IMG/VR virus record: IMGVR_UViG_3300037961_005793
Span: 1 to 64,000 of that record
Reading direction: 5' to 3' (one strand)
From: a virus
DNA length: 64,000 bases
Positions within the stretch are counted from its first letter, which is position 1; each line of letters starts with the position of its first letter. Positions 16,438 to 25,068 of this stretch are shown in pieces. A program made the translations under genes and the position numbers. The notes below the pieces were generated by a model. It searched no databases, had not been told where the DNA came from, and worked only from the letters and a program-made list of their open reading frames with translations.

Positions 16438-17058
16438 TTAGCGCCAATTATCTCTAAAATAAATTCTGTCAGAGCGTGATACATCAGGAGGACCAGGAAT
16501 AGCCTGGATAAACTCACCGCCTGAACGCTCAAAGCGATAACGAGAGGCAACGGGGTCTCGATAGTTAGGAACGTAAAGCATATGTGCTAAACGATCGCAT
16601 TCATATAAGTAGTTCTCGCGCCACACGCGAGCGGTTTCACGTTTGTCCTGAATGTTGATCGAACGCGAAACGTCACCAAGGATCGTTTCCTGACGGCTTG
16701 TGGCTTTACCTGTCGCTAACTCGGTAAGACGCTCAGCTTCTTCACAACGTTCGATCTGTTGTACGATCTTGTCGTTGTAGTATTCACTTGGAATGCTGTT
16801 ACACGCTTCTACAAGTCTCGCGTAATCACCCGCAGGTACAGTAGCGATGTTATAAGCAAGGTGATAAGCAACACGACTGAAATTGTAGTCATCTAGTTTG
16901 TAACCAAATACTTGAGCTGGGTTACGTGTGATCTGGTTGATCGCAGCGTAAATAACCTCACGCTTTGAAGCGTCGGTCGTCGTGGCGTTGAAAGTTACAC
17001 CCTGCTGAGCCAGATAACTCTGGATCTGCTCTAGTTCGTTTTGGGTTAACTGCGCCAC
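16438..17058 (-). CDS. Hypothetical virion-module protein
   Basis: 206 residues, helical N-terminus (LTQNELEQIQSYLAQQG) and an aromatic/Arg-rich C-terminus (RYRFERSGGEFIQAIPG). Its place between capsid-side and internal proteins suggests a head-completion or connector role, but this is only context. No catalytic motif. Confidence 0.65.
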   Translation of the reverse strand: MAQLTQNELEQIQSYLAQQGVTFNATTTDASKREVIYAAINQITRNPAQVFGYKLDDYNFSRVAYHLAYNIATVPAGDYARLVEACNSIPSEYYNDKIVQQIERCEEAERLTELATGKATSRQETILGDVSRSINIQDKRETARVWRENYLYECDRLAHMLYVPNYRDPVASRYRFERSGGEFIQAIPGPPDVSRSDRIYFRDNWR

Positions 17059-17080
17059 GGTTTATAAAACATATATGTTT

Positions 17081-17542
17081 TTATTCTACAAACACATCTC
17101 CAGTAGCAAAAACTTCATCCCAATCAATCCGCTTTACGGCTTTAAGTTGATCCAGTTTGGTGAATTTTTCACCTGGAAGACCTTGTTTAAGGTCAATAAT
17201 TTCTTTTGCAGTTTTAATACCAACGCCTGGAAGCACCTGAGTTAACCCCTCAGCAGTCAAGGTGTTGAGGTTGATCCGGTTGTCAGTAGGGACCTGGGGT
17301 TTGACAACGACCTTCTTCTCAGACTTCGGTTGAGAAACTTTTCTGCGTCCACGGCGTGAAAGCCCTTGATTGACGCCCTCGTCATAACCTTTATCTTCTT
17401 CGGGAGGGTCGTTGACTTGATCTTTATGTGCAAAAAACACTTTCCCTGATGTGTCAGAGCGAACCATGTAGTACTCACCGTCGTCATGAATTGACAGGAC
17501 TGTGATTTTAATACCACTGGGTGTGTAGATTTTGCTGGTCAT
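17081..17542 (-). CDS. SH3-like plus ComEA-type helix-hairpin-helix protein
   Basis: 153 residues from the ATG complementary to 17540-17542; a GTG three codons upstream is possible. Residues 1-45 look like a small beta-barrel. A basic linker (SRRGRRKVSQPKSEKK) leads to residues 90-145, a ComEA-like double helix-hairpin-helix (INLNTLTAEGLTQVLPGVGI, KTAKEIIDLKQG) that binds DNA backbone without sequence specificity. A DNA-binding protein here could act at the portal or on packaged DNA; this is inferred. Confidence 0.65.
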   Translation of the reverse strand: MTSKIYTPSGIKITVLSIHDDGEYYMVRSDTSGKVFFAHKDQVNDPPEEDKGYDEGVNQGLSRRGRRKVSQPKSEKKVVVKPQVPTDNRINLNTLTAEGLTQVLPGVGIKTAKEIIDLKQGLPGEKFTKLDQLKAVKRIDWDEVFATGDVFVE

Positions 17543-17609
17543 AACAATCACTATACGAGCAGTAGCTTATATCAGGATGCATTAAAATGGTGAGAGATTT
17601 TAAACTGTA

Positions 17610-18098
17610 ATGCCTGTTCAAGAATCTTTTGGATCTAGAACCAGGCGTTTAGCTGGAAAGGCTTTACCAGGGATACTCGATTCCCTTGGACCCGCTGTAG
17701 AACTCTTTGCTAACCCAAGAGAACCTGACCCGAATCAAAGAGCTTTGAATTCATTGATCGTTGGCGGAGGTGATTTAGCGACATCTGTACTTACCGGCGG
17801 TCTCGACATTCCCGCTCAATTACTTCAAGCTTCAAGATTTTTATATAACGCAGCCGAACGAGACCCAGACTCAGCTTTGGGAAGGCTTCAAAGAGGAGCA
17901 GAAGTTTTTGATCCAGCTAATTATCTGAGATATGCCTCTCAGGCTATTGGTCAAGGGACATTTGACCCACAAGGTGAAGATGTTGAATATGCAAAAGAGG
18001 CTGTAAAAGATGGAATAAAAGCGTTAAACATGGATACACCAAAATATGTACCCATGGCACCTTCCATCGGGGGTCCGATGTTTATGCCTCGTTTTTAA
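17610..18098 (+). CDS. Lone plus-strand hypothetical protein
   Basis: 162 residues. Ala/Leu-rich with a hydrophobic middle (SLIVGGGDLATSVLTGGLDI) and a Pro/Met-rich end (PMAPSIGGPMFMPRF). Composition is like neighbouring virion proteins although the strand is opposite. It ends tail-to-tail with the zinc protein gene, the two stop codons overlapping. No family recognised. Confidence 0.6.
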   Translation: MPVQESFGSRTRRLAGKALPGILDSLGPAVELFANPREPDPNQRALNSLIVGGGDLATSVLTGGLDIPAQLLQASRFLYNAAERDPDSALGRLQRGAEVFDPANYLRYASQAIGQGTFDPQGEDVEYAKEAVKDGIKALNMDTPKYVPMAPSIGGPMFMPRF

Positions 18099-18385
18099 TT
18101 ATCTTCGCCTGAGATACCTGCGTCCCACATGGGTCCGAAGCGTTGCTCTTTAACCTTCTCAAGATTCTCTAAAAATTTCATTCGCTTCTCCCAAGTGTCT
18201 CCTCCTTCAGAACCTTTCTGAGGGTTTATGCATTTGGGGTCGTTAGCCTTATTGCAAACTAAACCGGCTAAGTCTTTCTCGTTCCCTTTTGCCCCCGTGG
18301 CCCAGTAGTGCTGTCCGTTTAACCAACAAGCACCGCACTTTTCACACTCTTTTCTTTCAAGTGAAAGACTTGAAACCTCATCCAT
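18095..18385 (-). CDS. Small cyanophage-type zinc protein
   Basis: 96 residues. CEKCGACWLNGQHYWATGAK, then GLVCNKANDPKCINPQ, gives a four-cysteine zinc site plus the motif GQHYWATG. I recall near-identical small proteins in T4-like cyanophages, function unknown. Its stop overlaps the stop of the convergent gene, and it lies downstream of the terminator at 18467-18488, so it needs its own promoter. Confidence 0.7.
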   Translation of the reverse strand: MDEVSSLSLERKECEKCGACWLNGQHYWATGAKGNEKDLAGLVCNKANDPKCINPQKGSEGGDTWEKRMKFLENLEKVKEQRFGPMWDAGISGEDN

Positions 18386-18457
18386 AGTGTTTAAAACTAT
18401 GCCTGATGTAGGCTAGAACACCTATAAATATTTAACAGTGCTGATTATTAAATAAAC

Positions 18458-18490
18458 ACAAAAAAAGACCCCTCCCGAAGGAGAGGTCTG
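18458..18490 (-). terminator. Intrinsic terminator of the capsid operon
   Basis: On the minus strand GACCTCTCC, loop TTCG, GGAGGGGTC (one G-U pair), followed by seven T. A UUCG-capped 9-bp stem directly after the structural gene ending at 18512. Confidence 0.9.
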
Positions 18491-18511
18491 TTCTCGTCCG
18501 TCCTAAGAGTA

Positions 18512-19390
18512 TCAGGAAGGGGAGGTGCTGGTGTAGGTCGAAGACTCAACCAGACCGTCGGGTTGCAGAGCAACGTCCTGACGCTCGGGGGGTTCATCGG
18601 GGATGATCCAGCAGACTTCGCAGATTGCGAGAGCCTTGTCGTCACCAGACAGCTTGTTGGCTGCAGCGCGGGGATCATAGATACCAGAGCCTTGAGCCAG
18701 ACCGGAACCGGCAACGCCGCCCAGGTCGGTCGTGGTGAACAGCTTCCACTGAGTTTCAGAACCCAGAGCAGCCAGGCTGCTGGAGTCAATGATGTTGGTG
18801 GAAGCAGTGCTGCCGTTAGCGATAGCGCTGTTGGAGCCGGTGAGGGTGACACCGAACTGACCAGAAACGACAGTGCCGTCGTCTTTCAGACCTTCGCCCA
18901 CAGCGGGAACGAGGGTCAGCTCAGGGGTGGCGTCAGTACCGGCAACACCGGAGCTAACGAGGTCACCGCCGCTGAGACGCAGGGATGCGCGATAGACGTA
19001 AGCAGTAGCCGGAACCTTGATGCCATCGGTGATGTCAGCCCGGACATCCTTATGGAAGTCGGGAGAAGGAACGATGACGTCAGCGTTCAGGAAAGGCTGC
19101 TCAGCGCTGTTCTGACCAGAGCCATAAGGCTTGGTGTAGTAGCTCATCTGGTTAGACGTGCCCAGAGCCTGGTAGCTCATGTCCACGTAACCAACGGCCT
19201 GTTGTGCGATCCAGCCAGGCTGGAAAACAACACCGACAGGGCCGCCGACGGGCTGGTTGGTCAGATTAGTATCGACGCCATTGGCGTTTTGATACTGAAT
19301 CGTCTTTTCTTCGTGCCAGTAACGAAGAACGTTGGTGTAGTTGCCAGGATAGATCTTGGCAACGTGAAGCTGGTTAGAGTTGATTGCCAT
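18512..19390 (-). CDS. Abundant-type structural protein next to the capsid gene
   Basis: 292 residues, beta-rich with many Gly, Ser, Thr and Ala and few charged residues. Codon choice is G/C-biased compared with neighbours, as in the adjacent capsid gene, suggesting high expression. It is 14 nt downstream of the capsid gene with a GGAGGT signal and ends at a strong terminator. A capsid cement or major tail-tube-like protein is the best guess. Confidence 0.7.
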   Translation of the reverse strand: MAINSNQLHVAKIYPGNYTNVLRYWHEEKTIQYQNANGVDTNLTNQPVGGPVGVVFQPGWIAQQAVGYVDMSYQALGTSNQMSYYTKPYGSGQNSAEQPFLNADVIVPSPDFHKDVRADITDGIKVPATAYVYRASLRLSGGDLVSSGVAGTDATPELTLVPAVGEGLKDDGTVVSGQFGVTLTGSNSAIANGSTASTNIIDSSSLAALGSETQWKLFTTTDLGGVAGSGLAQGSGIYDPRAAANKLSGDDKALAICEVCWIIPDEPPERQDVALQPDGLVESSTYTSTSPS

Positions 19391-19404
19391 TGTTAGTTAC
19401 CTCC

Positions 19405-20520
19405 TCAAGCGTCGAAAGAGTAACCAACGGTCACGAAGTCTGCGTTAAGCAGTTCGAAACCTGCATACAGCGACCAGATCATCTGAATGAAACGACTGAA
19501 ATCGTCGTTGTTGTTCAGAAGCACCTGAGCGTTGTTGCCACCGATGCCGACGCCGACAGATTGCGGGCCGAAGAAGATACCGATCGCAGCGTTGTAATCT
19601 GCGGCGGCACCAGCGATGGTAGCGTTTTGAGTCTGGGAAGGCATGTTGGTGGATTCGAAGAATCGCACGCCCTCGAAGACAAATCCCGTAGGCATAATAG
19701 GCTCACCAGCCACGAAGCTGGCTTGGCCGAAGCCCTGACCCATGTAGATAGCAGCGTTAGGCTGCATAGCTGACATGAGGGGATTGATTTGACCGTTACC
19801 GGGGTAGCGGGCCACCTCACGGAAGTCACTGTTCTGACGCAAGTGCATCAAGAAAGTGGGGTCACAAACGCAACGATAGAAGCCGTCCTGGTAGGTCGGG
19901 GTGTTGCGCTTACGCAGGGACTTGACCACACGGAGGAGGTCGTCCTTAACGTCAAATTTGGCTTGCTCAGCGTTGGTGTAGGTCAGAGCGCCGGTAGCCA
20001 GGTCGCCAGGGAAGTAGTAACCACCCTGTGAGTCAGAAGCCTGACCCTTGGAAACAGCTTTCAGGAGTTCGTTAATAAACACCCGATCTCGCCACCTTCT
20101 ATAGTCGTCCAGCAGGGTCAGGCTGCCGATTGACTGGTGGAAGGTGGTCAGGTTGCCTGTATCGAGCAGCAGACGCTGCGCGGTGATCAGGGTTTCCCGA
20201 GCAATCTTGAAAGTAGAAGGCTGGGTGGGATCGTTCGGGTCTGCAGGTCCGGTGTACTCACGAAGAGTCACCAAAACTTTGTCTTTGACAATGTTCCGGC
20301 TGTTGGCCGTACCGATCGTCTGCTCAGCAGTCCGCTCGCGGGACTCCTTAGAGCCGGGGTTTCCGAAGAACCGGTAACGGTCAAGCTGAACCGTCTGACC
20401 AGGCTGTTTAGAGAAGTCATGGACAACGACGGGCTCAGCCGCCATTTCCACGATGTAAGCCGGGTGAGGCCGATATAACTCGGCACCGAGAATCTTCGGA
20501 AAATCATTATCGATGAACAT
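19405..20520 (-). CDS. Major capsid protein (putative)
   Basis: 371 residues beginning MFIDNDFPKILGAELYRPHP. Position after portal and scaffold, strong codon bias, an aromatic/Gly-rich body and an HK97-like layout (N-arm, long helix region LRVVKSLRKRNTP, C-terminal beta strands) make it the main head protein. It is followed by another highly biased gene and the UUCG terminator. The ATATACTGAC box lies 51 nt upstream. The assignment rests on context rather than a recognised family. Confidence 0.75.
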   Translation of the reverse strand: MFIDNDFPKILGAELYRPHPAYIVEMAAEPVVVHDFSKQPGQTVQLDRYRFFGNPGSKESRERTAEQTIGTANSRNIVKDKVLVTLREYTGPADPNDPTQPSTFKIARETLITAQRLLLDTGNLTTFHQSIGSLTLLDDYRRWRDRVFINELLKAVSKGQASDSQGGYYFPGDLATGALTYTNAEQAKFDVKDDLLRVVKSLRKRNTPTYQDGFYRCVCDPTFLMHLRQNSDFREVARYPGNGQINPLMSAMQPNAAIYMGQGFGQASFVAGEPIMPTGFVFEGVRFFESTNMPSQTQNATIAGAAADYNAAIGIFFGPQSVGVGIGGNNAQVLLNNNDDFSRFIQMIWSLYAGFELLNADFVTVGYSFDA

Positions 20521-20570
20521 CGATAAGTTCCGTAGAAACTACTTTGTAATCATAAAGGAGATTTGTAAAA

Positions 20571-20580
20571 GTCAGTATAT
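20571..20580 (-). promoter_or_regulatory. ATATACTGAC box upstream of the capsid gene
   Basis: Identical 10-mer to 10353-10362, at nearly the same distance (51 nt) from the start codon. TATACT could be a -10 hexamer; the -35 region is poor. Confidence 0.4.
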
Positions 20581-20599
20581 AAGTGTTGCGTTTTTAGCG

Positions 20600-21808
20600 T
20601 TAAATACCTTTCTGATTCGAGCTATTGACGCTTGAGCTGAATGTTCGAACCATGCCTCGTACACCTTCTCCAAGAACACCATAAGCAGCACCGTAATTAG
20701 GAACGTATGTAGATGCTCTACCTCGGTACATTCCCCTGATTACGTCGTTCATTGTTCCTGGAACATTTGATCTCTCGGCTGATGCAAAAGTCTGACAATA
20801 TACCGGCGGCGCATACTCCCAGCTGGCTCTGCTTTGCCCTGATACGGCGGTGTTGTACAGCATCGGATAACCCCCACGGGGGTACGTACCTGCGCCTCCT
20901 GTAGATCCGCCATTAAAAGCGTCCTGACCAAAAGGAGTATTAAAGGGGTCGTAACCCTGTGAGGAAGGGTGTGCTCCATTCCAATACGTATAAGCTCCGA
21001 TACTTTTCACTCCAGGAATCGGGCCAAACGCTGTTTGAACTGTCGCGTTCGCAGTGCTAATCATCGCCTGACGGCGATAACCGTTGTAAACCGTCAGTAC
21101 ACCAGAAGCGTGCTGCTCGTAGTTGTCATAATTAGTCCAATAACCGCTGATCGTCGGAGGAACAGCTCGCCATTCTGTGCTCTGGTAAATGGGTAAGTTA
21201 TATGGAGGCGCATTAAACGAATAAACAGCCGATCCACCCATCCCTGAGTGAACAGTGCAATAAGGGTAAACAGCTCCTTGTTGCCCCTCAGGAACAACGA
21301 TCTGTAAATACGCGCCTGGGTTACCTTGAACTCCAGAAGTCGTTACTCCGTTTGTAAATTCAACACCACTTGCCCAAATGCCGTAGTCAGTTTCACTTAA
21401 ACGAAATGGATGACTGCTTGTGCTTGTATCTGATAAATCGAAAATGTACGTGCTTCCCTGAATCAGAGTAAGACTTTTTTGAGACACACCGTCAATAGCA
21501 AACTTATTTCCACCGTCGCTTACAACTGTGACTTCTAAAGTTTTTGTTTCTGGGTAAGAAGTAGTTTCGATTCCTAAATCAGCGGGAAAAGCCTGAGGCG
21601 GTCCAGGAGTTACAACACCAAAATTTGCACCTGGTTCAGTCAACGCTACATAAGTCTGTTGTTCTCCGGATGCATAAACATACCCACTCGAAGTCAAAAC
21701 ATAAGTGTCGGTAAGATCTAAATCGTTAGAAGTTCTTTGAGGACCGGACTGGATCTGATGGTAAATATTTTTGTCGTAACGCCAGTTTGTTAAAGCAGCG
21801 TAAGTCAT
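20600..21808 (-). CDS. Virion protein with an inserted cupredoxin-like domain
   Basis: 402 residues. Residues about 88-198 form a plastocyanin-type sandwich with potential copper ligands H133 (SSHPFRLSE), C184, H187 and M190 (YPYCTVHSGMGG). The CxxHxxM spacing resembles cupredoxins with a shortened ligand loop. The flanks are Tyr/Ser/Gly-rich structural sequence. The gene is just upstream of the capsid gene. Copper binding or a purely structural use of the fold are both possible. A TTATAAATGA stretch lies upstream as an AT-rich promoter candidate. Confidence 0.7.
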   Translation of the reverse strand: MTYAALTNWRYDKNIYHQIQSGPQRTSNDLDLTDTYVLTSSGYVYASGEQQTYVALTEPGANFGVVTPGPPQAFPADLGIETTSYPETKTLEVTVVSDGGNKFAIDGVSQKSLTLIQGSTYIFDLSDTSTSSHPFRLSETDYGIWASGVEFTNGVTTSGVQGNPGAYLQIVVPEGQQGAVYPYCTVHSGMGGSAVYSFNAPPYNLPIYQSTEWRAVPPTISGYWTNYDNYEQHASGVLTVYNGYRRQAMISTANATVQTAFGPIPGVKSIGAYTYWNGAHPSSQGYDPFNTPFGQDAFNGGSTGGAGTYPRGGYPMLYNTAVSGQSRASWEYAPPVYCQTFASAERSNVPGTMNDVIRGMYRGRASTYVPNYGAAYGVLGEGVRGMVRTFSSSVNSSNQKGI

Positions 21809-21869
21809 ACTGTTTAGTCATTTCTTTCACTCTAAATCGGTTTATCATTTATAAAGACAGAGAGGATGA

Positions 21870-22178
21870 ATGCTTGATAAGATCCTCGACGTCATTGTGA
21901 TTGACTGTGACATCGCAGGAGGATCTGTGGCAGGCTCCGTCAGCGAATCCATCGTTCACCCAAAAAAAGGTAAAGACATAGTTTTTCATTTTGCAAGAGC
22001 ACTTTGCGTAGGTTGGGCTCTTGCTGTTTTTGTGTCTCCTGCAGTGTCAGAAAGATTCAAGCTAAGCAAATCCGAGTCGGTAGCAATCGCTTTTATCGGT
22101 GGTTACTGCGGTATAAGACTAATGAGCACTGCTGAAAAAGTTCTCCATAAAAAACTCTCTAAAGAAATTAAAGAGTAA
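21870..22178 (+). CDS. Small membrane protein, candidate holin
   Basis: 102 residues with two hydrophobic segments (ALCVGWALAVFVSPAV about 46-62, SVAIAFIGGYCGIRLM about 72-88), a glycine-rich segment before them and a Lys-rich C-terminus. Size and layout fit a class II-like holin that would release endolysin. A good GAGAGGATGA ribosome site precedes the ATG. Its 3' end overlaps a convergent small gene by 11 nt. Confidence 0.5.
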   Translation: MLDKILDVIVIDCDIAGGSVAGSVSESIVHPKKGKDIVFHFARALCVGWALAVFVSPAVSERFKLSKSESVAIAFIGGYCGIRLMSTAEKVLHKKLSKEIKE

Positions 22179-22332
22179 TATTTTCATCAAACGACTCTGG
22201 TGCTTCCACGAGCTGCTGCTCTTCTACAGGTTCACGCACAGTTGCCCAAGCCGACTGCCTGACATGAGAAGATTTGCGTCGACCATCGTGACGACGACCA
22301 TCTCTACGACGTGGCTCTCTGCGACGGTTCAT
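22168..22332 (-). CDS. Small Arg-rich protein (54 aa)
   Basis: Frame from the ATG complementary to 22330-22332 to TAA at 22168-22170. N-terminal half is Arg/His-rich (MNRRREPRRRDGRRHDGRRK), C-terminal half acidic (EEQQLVEAPESFDEN). This bipolar charge suggests nucleic-acid binding, for example with packaged DNA. It lies after the scaffold terminator and overlaps the holin-like gene by 11 nt. Confidence 0.55.
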   Translation of the reverse strand: MNRRREPRRRDGRRHDGRRKSSHVRQSAWATVREPVEEQQLVEAPESFDENITL

Positions 22333-22360
22333 AACTAAGGTCTTTTCCTAAGTGTAGGCA

Positions 22361-22397
22361 AAAAAAGACCCTGTCAGATGGCGTGACTGACAGGGTT
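22361..22397 (-). terminator. Intrinsic terminator after the scaffold gene
   Basis: On the minus strand ACCCTGTCAG, 9-nt loop, CTGACAGGGT, then C and seven T. A perfect 10-bp stem. Confidence 0.92.
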
Positions 22398-22421
22398 GGT
22401 TCTCTTCCTTTTTAAAGGTAA

Positions 22422-23336
22422 TCAGGAAGGTTCCATGAACAGGAGTTTGCTCCGTAAAGCTTCAGGTTGCATCTGGCTCAGGACGCGCCAAGCGTTCTCA
22501 GGAGAACGGCTCATCACTTCACCAAACTGCTCCCAGGACTGACCATTGGGAACGCCGCCTTGACCAGCTGCGCCTACAGGAGGAGCAGGCATGTCGTACT
22601 GCTGTTGGTAAGCAGCAGCGTTGGGGTCGTACTCCATCTCGTAGTCATCCCCGATATCAACAGGGACCACTTCGGTAAAGTAACGATCGGTGTAGTCGGC
22701 CAGGTGGTCGGGATCTGTCAGGATCTCTTCCATACTGGCGGCGACGTCGAGCACCGTGTCGGTCTTCTGAGCTTGCTCAACGAGCATGTCCTCGAGGGCA
22801 CACGCGTAAGCATTCAAAATTCCAGGGGCCTCGATTCCGAAGTTACGAACGACCTCGGCGCTTGCCTCGCTTAGGCTCTGGTCCGTAGAATCCTGATAAG
22901 AAATCGGGGTCTGTGAGACGCTGGTAGGCGAGGTCTGCTGAACCGGCTGCTGGTAAGCCCAAGGCTGGACCTGCGAAGGCTGACTGATCTGTGTTGTAGC
23001 CTGCTGTGGTGCCTGGGTCTGATACTGTGCTGCCTGGCTGAGGGATGGTGACTGGGAGGTTAGCACCCGCTCCAGGGAACCCATCGCTGCTTCCCAAGGG
23101 TTGCTCGGGGAGGAGTTGTACGTTGACGGGTTGTACTGGGGATTGATAGAAGGATCCGAAGCCGGTGCCACCTGGGACGGCGGTTGGGCTGTAGGAACCG
23201 AAGCTACCGCCGGGGTAGCTCCTTGGACCACCCACTGCTGCGGAGAGACGGTTGTCGAGCCCTGGTCGCTGATTACCGCCGGGGCTGCCGCCGGGGAGAC
23301 CGGGCTCGGGGTTGAAGCTTGGATCTGCTGGCTCAT
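22422..23336 (-). CDS. Putative scaffolding protein, overlaps portal by 494 nt
   Basis: 304 residues. The first 165 are Gln/Ser/Pro/Ala low-complexity; residues 165-215 are acidic helix (EDMLVEQAQKTDTVLDVAAS) and the C-terminus (RSPENAWRVLSQMQPEALRS) is a helical hook typical of scaffold-capsid contacts. Position between portal and capsid and this composition point to a scaffold. The N-terminal 164 codons share DNA with the portal gene in another frame. No strong Shine-Dalgarno precedes the ATG at 23336; a later ATG at 23081 would shorten but not remove the overlap. Confidence 0.7.
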   Translation of the reverse strand: MSQQIQASTPSPVSPAAAPAVISDQGSTTVSPQQWVVQGATPAVASVPTAQPPSQVAPASDPSINPQYNPSTYNSSPSNPWEAAMGSLERVLTSQSPSLSQAAQYQTQAPQQATTQISQPSQVQPWAYQQPVQQTSPTSVSQTPISYQDSTDQSLSEASAEVVRNFGIEAPGILNAYACALEDMLVEQAQKTDTVLDVAASMEEILTDPDHLADYTDRYFTEVVPVDIGDDYEMEYDPNAAAYQQQYDMPAPPVGAAGQGGVPNGQSWEQFGEVMSRSPENAWRVLSQMQPEALRSKLLFMEPS

Positions 23337-25062
23337 AGCTACCCGAGTAAGTTAGTTCTTCCGCAAGGTGATCGAATGTCCTGTAAAGGAGCGGAGTGAT
23401 ATTCAGTCTAGGATCAGCCGCTAAAGGTTGATCAGGCGCAAGAGGATGCGGAGACTGCAACATCTGGTTTAATAATACCAGGAACTGCTGCATTGACGAC
23501 TGAACTTGTCCGACCATTCTGAAAGGAAATCCTTTCAACATTTCGGCACGTTCAGACTCATTTTTATCAGGGAAAAGGTATTTAAGAGCTTCTACACTCT
23601 CAACACCCAATTCCTGCATGTTGCGGACGACCATTGACTTTTGTAGGACGTCATAAGCAGTGTCTTCGTAGACATCACCCTGGTATCTGTAGCTGACATT
23701 ACGGTCACCATCTTCTGGTAAACCAATAACACCACGAGGCACTTTATTTTCAGTAAGTGCCTTCTTCATCTCTTGATTCAGCTTGGTTTCGAATCGAATC
23801 TGGGCCTTGCGGAACCTTTCAACCGATTCTTCAGTAACTTCTTGAGGTTCTTTAGGTTCTTTTAAGTTAAGAGCCGCGATAAATGACTCACGGAAAACTG
23901 TTTCTTGGTGATAAAGCATCATCTCCAAGAGAGAACAGAAACCGTAGGTCAAAAAGCTCTTATTCTTCCTTGTAGCAGTCGCTTGAGCGCGACCCATCAA
24001 GCCTTTGATCTCCGTAGCAGTAGCGCCTGCCGAAATAGAGATTTCATCGACTCCGCCGAGCGCTGTACGAATTTCTTCGCGTAAAAGAAGCGCGTAACGG
24101 TTCATATCACCACTGATCGGGTCCGGAGTCATGTAACCGACTCGATCAGAAGGCTCAACGTTGGCAATAATGCGTGGAACACGCAGACCACCACCCATAG
24201 CAGAGCCAAAAGGCTCCGCAACCCGTGTTGAAGGCGTATTTTGACCCGCAAAACCAGACTGAGAGCTGATTGTGGGTCTAAAAGTGCTTCCAGAGTCCGA
24301 AGCTTCGACTAAATCGGAGCGCGGACGGCTTGAAATCAGAGTTGGGTTACCAAAAAACTCAATATTTTTCGAAATATTCTTAATCATTTGGTCATGAAGC
24401 ACAATCTGCTCCATGAAGGGGTCAAAATCACCCTCTCCTTCTGTACCACTGGCGTTGGGCTTGTTTAAAACCTCAACAGCAGGGACAAATCCAAGTTGAT
24501 TAGGTCTTTTTCGATCTGCAGTAAGCACTCCACCAGGCTCAAGCTCAAAACTAAGCTCAGTGTCGGACTCGTTTTCAGTAATCTCATTAGCGGTGATGCT
24601 TAGACGAACGTAACGTTTGTTCTGACCGTAAACATCACTGGGTAGACCCAAGTTATTGTTCTTTACCTTGTAATCGTAAAGAATAACAACTTCGTCAATT
24701 TGACCATTAGCATCGTGATACACACGATATTGTTTCTTGTTGAAGAAATAAATCTGATACTTTAGTTTTGGATCTGGGCGAAAGTAAAAAAGACCGCACC
24801 CATCAATCAAAAAGTTTCTAATAATTGCAGGGAATCTTATATCAAGACGGTTTAACTCAATAACGTCGTGGATAAACTTGGTTCTGCTTTTATAAGTATC
24901 TTGATCACAATAAAAAGACAGACCCTTCTTGATCATCAAGAGGGTCATTTGTTGAAGGTGGCTTAAGACCACCATCGTGGCAGCTTGATTCGAACGATCT
25001 TGAGTTCGAGCGGCCTCAAGAATCTCTTCAAACTGATTACGGACGTCAACAGAGGCTGTCAT
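22843..25062 (-). CDS. Portal protein
   Basis: 739 residues. N-terminal helices, then a beta core with YFRPDPKLKYQIYFFNKKQY and FVPAVEVLNKPNASG, a clip-like region, and the long stem helix with EIRTALGGVDEISISAGATA and RAQATATRKNKSFL. This matches tailed-phage portals, which form the dodecameric ring for DNA passage and dock terminase. The last 160 residues are Gly/Pro/Ser-rich and overlap the scaffold frame, ending in a basic KRGKRRGRS tail. It lies downstream of terminase in the same direction. Confidence 0.82.
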   Translation of the reverse strand: MTASVDVRNQFEEILEAARTQDRSNQAATMVVLSHLQQMTLLMIKKGLSFYCDQDTYKSRTKFIHDVIELNRLDIRFPAIIRNFLIDGCGLFYFRPDPKLKYQIYFFNKKQYRVYHDANGQIDEVVILYDYKVKNNNLGLPSDVYGQNKRYVRLSITANEITENESDTELSFELEPGGVLTADRKRPNQLGFVPAVEVLNKPNASGTEGEGDFDPFMEQIVLHDQMIKNISKNIEFFGNPTLISSRPRSDLVEASDSGSTFRPTISSQSGFAGQNTPSTRVAEPFGSAMGGGLRVPRIIANVEPSDRVGYMTPDPISGDMNRYALLLREEIRTALGGVDEISISAGATATEIKGLMGRAQATATRKNKSFLTYGFCSLLEMMLYHQETVFRESFIAALNLKEPKEPQEVTEESVERFRKAQIRFETKLNQEMKKALTENKVPRGVIGLPEDGDRNVSYRYQGDVYEDTAYDVLQKSMVVRNMQELGVESVEALKYLFPDKNESERAEMLKGFPFRMVGQVQSSMQQFLVLLNQMLQSPHPLAPDQPLAADPRLNITPLLYRTFDHLAEELTYSGSYEPADPSFNPEPGLPGGSPGGNQRPGLDNRLSAAVGGPRSYPGGSFGSYSPTAVPGGTGFGSFYQSPVQPVNVQLLPEQPLGSSDGFPGAGANLPVTIPQPGSTVSDPGTTAGYNTDQSAFAGPALGLPAAGSADLAYQRLTDPDFLSGFYGPEPKRGKRRGRS

Positions 25063-25068
25063 TATTTA

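Noticed and set aside
18563-19396. 277-codon plus-strand open frame
   Set aside because: Entirely antisense to the 292-residue structural gene, whose strong codon bias opens the opposite frame; no start signal or recognisable domain.
20642-20655. GTTCGAACC resembling a tRNA T-loop
   Set aside because: Lies in the coding end of the cupredoxin-bearing gene and no acceptor or anticodon arms surround it.
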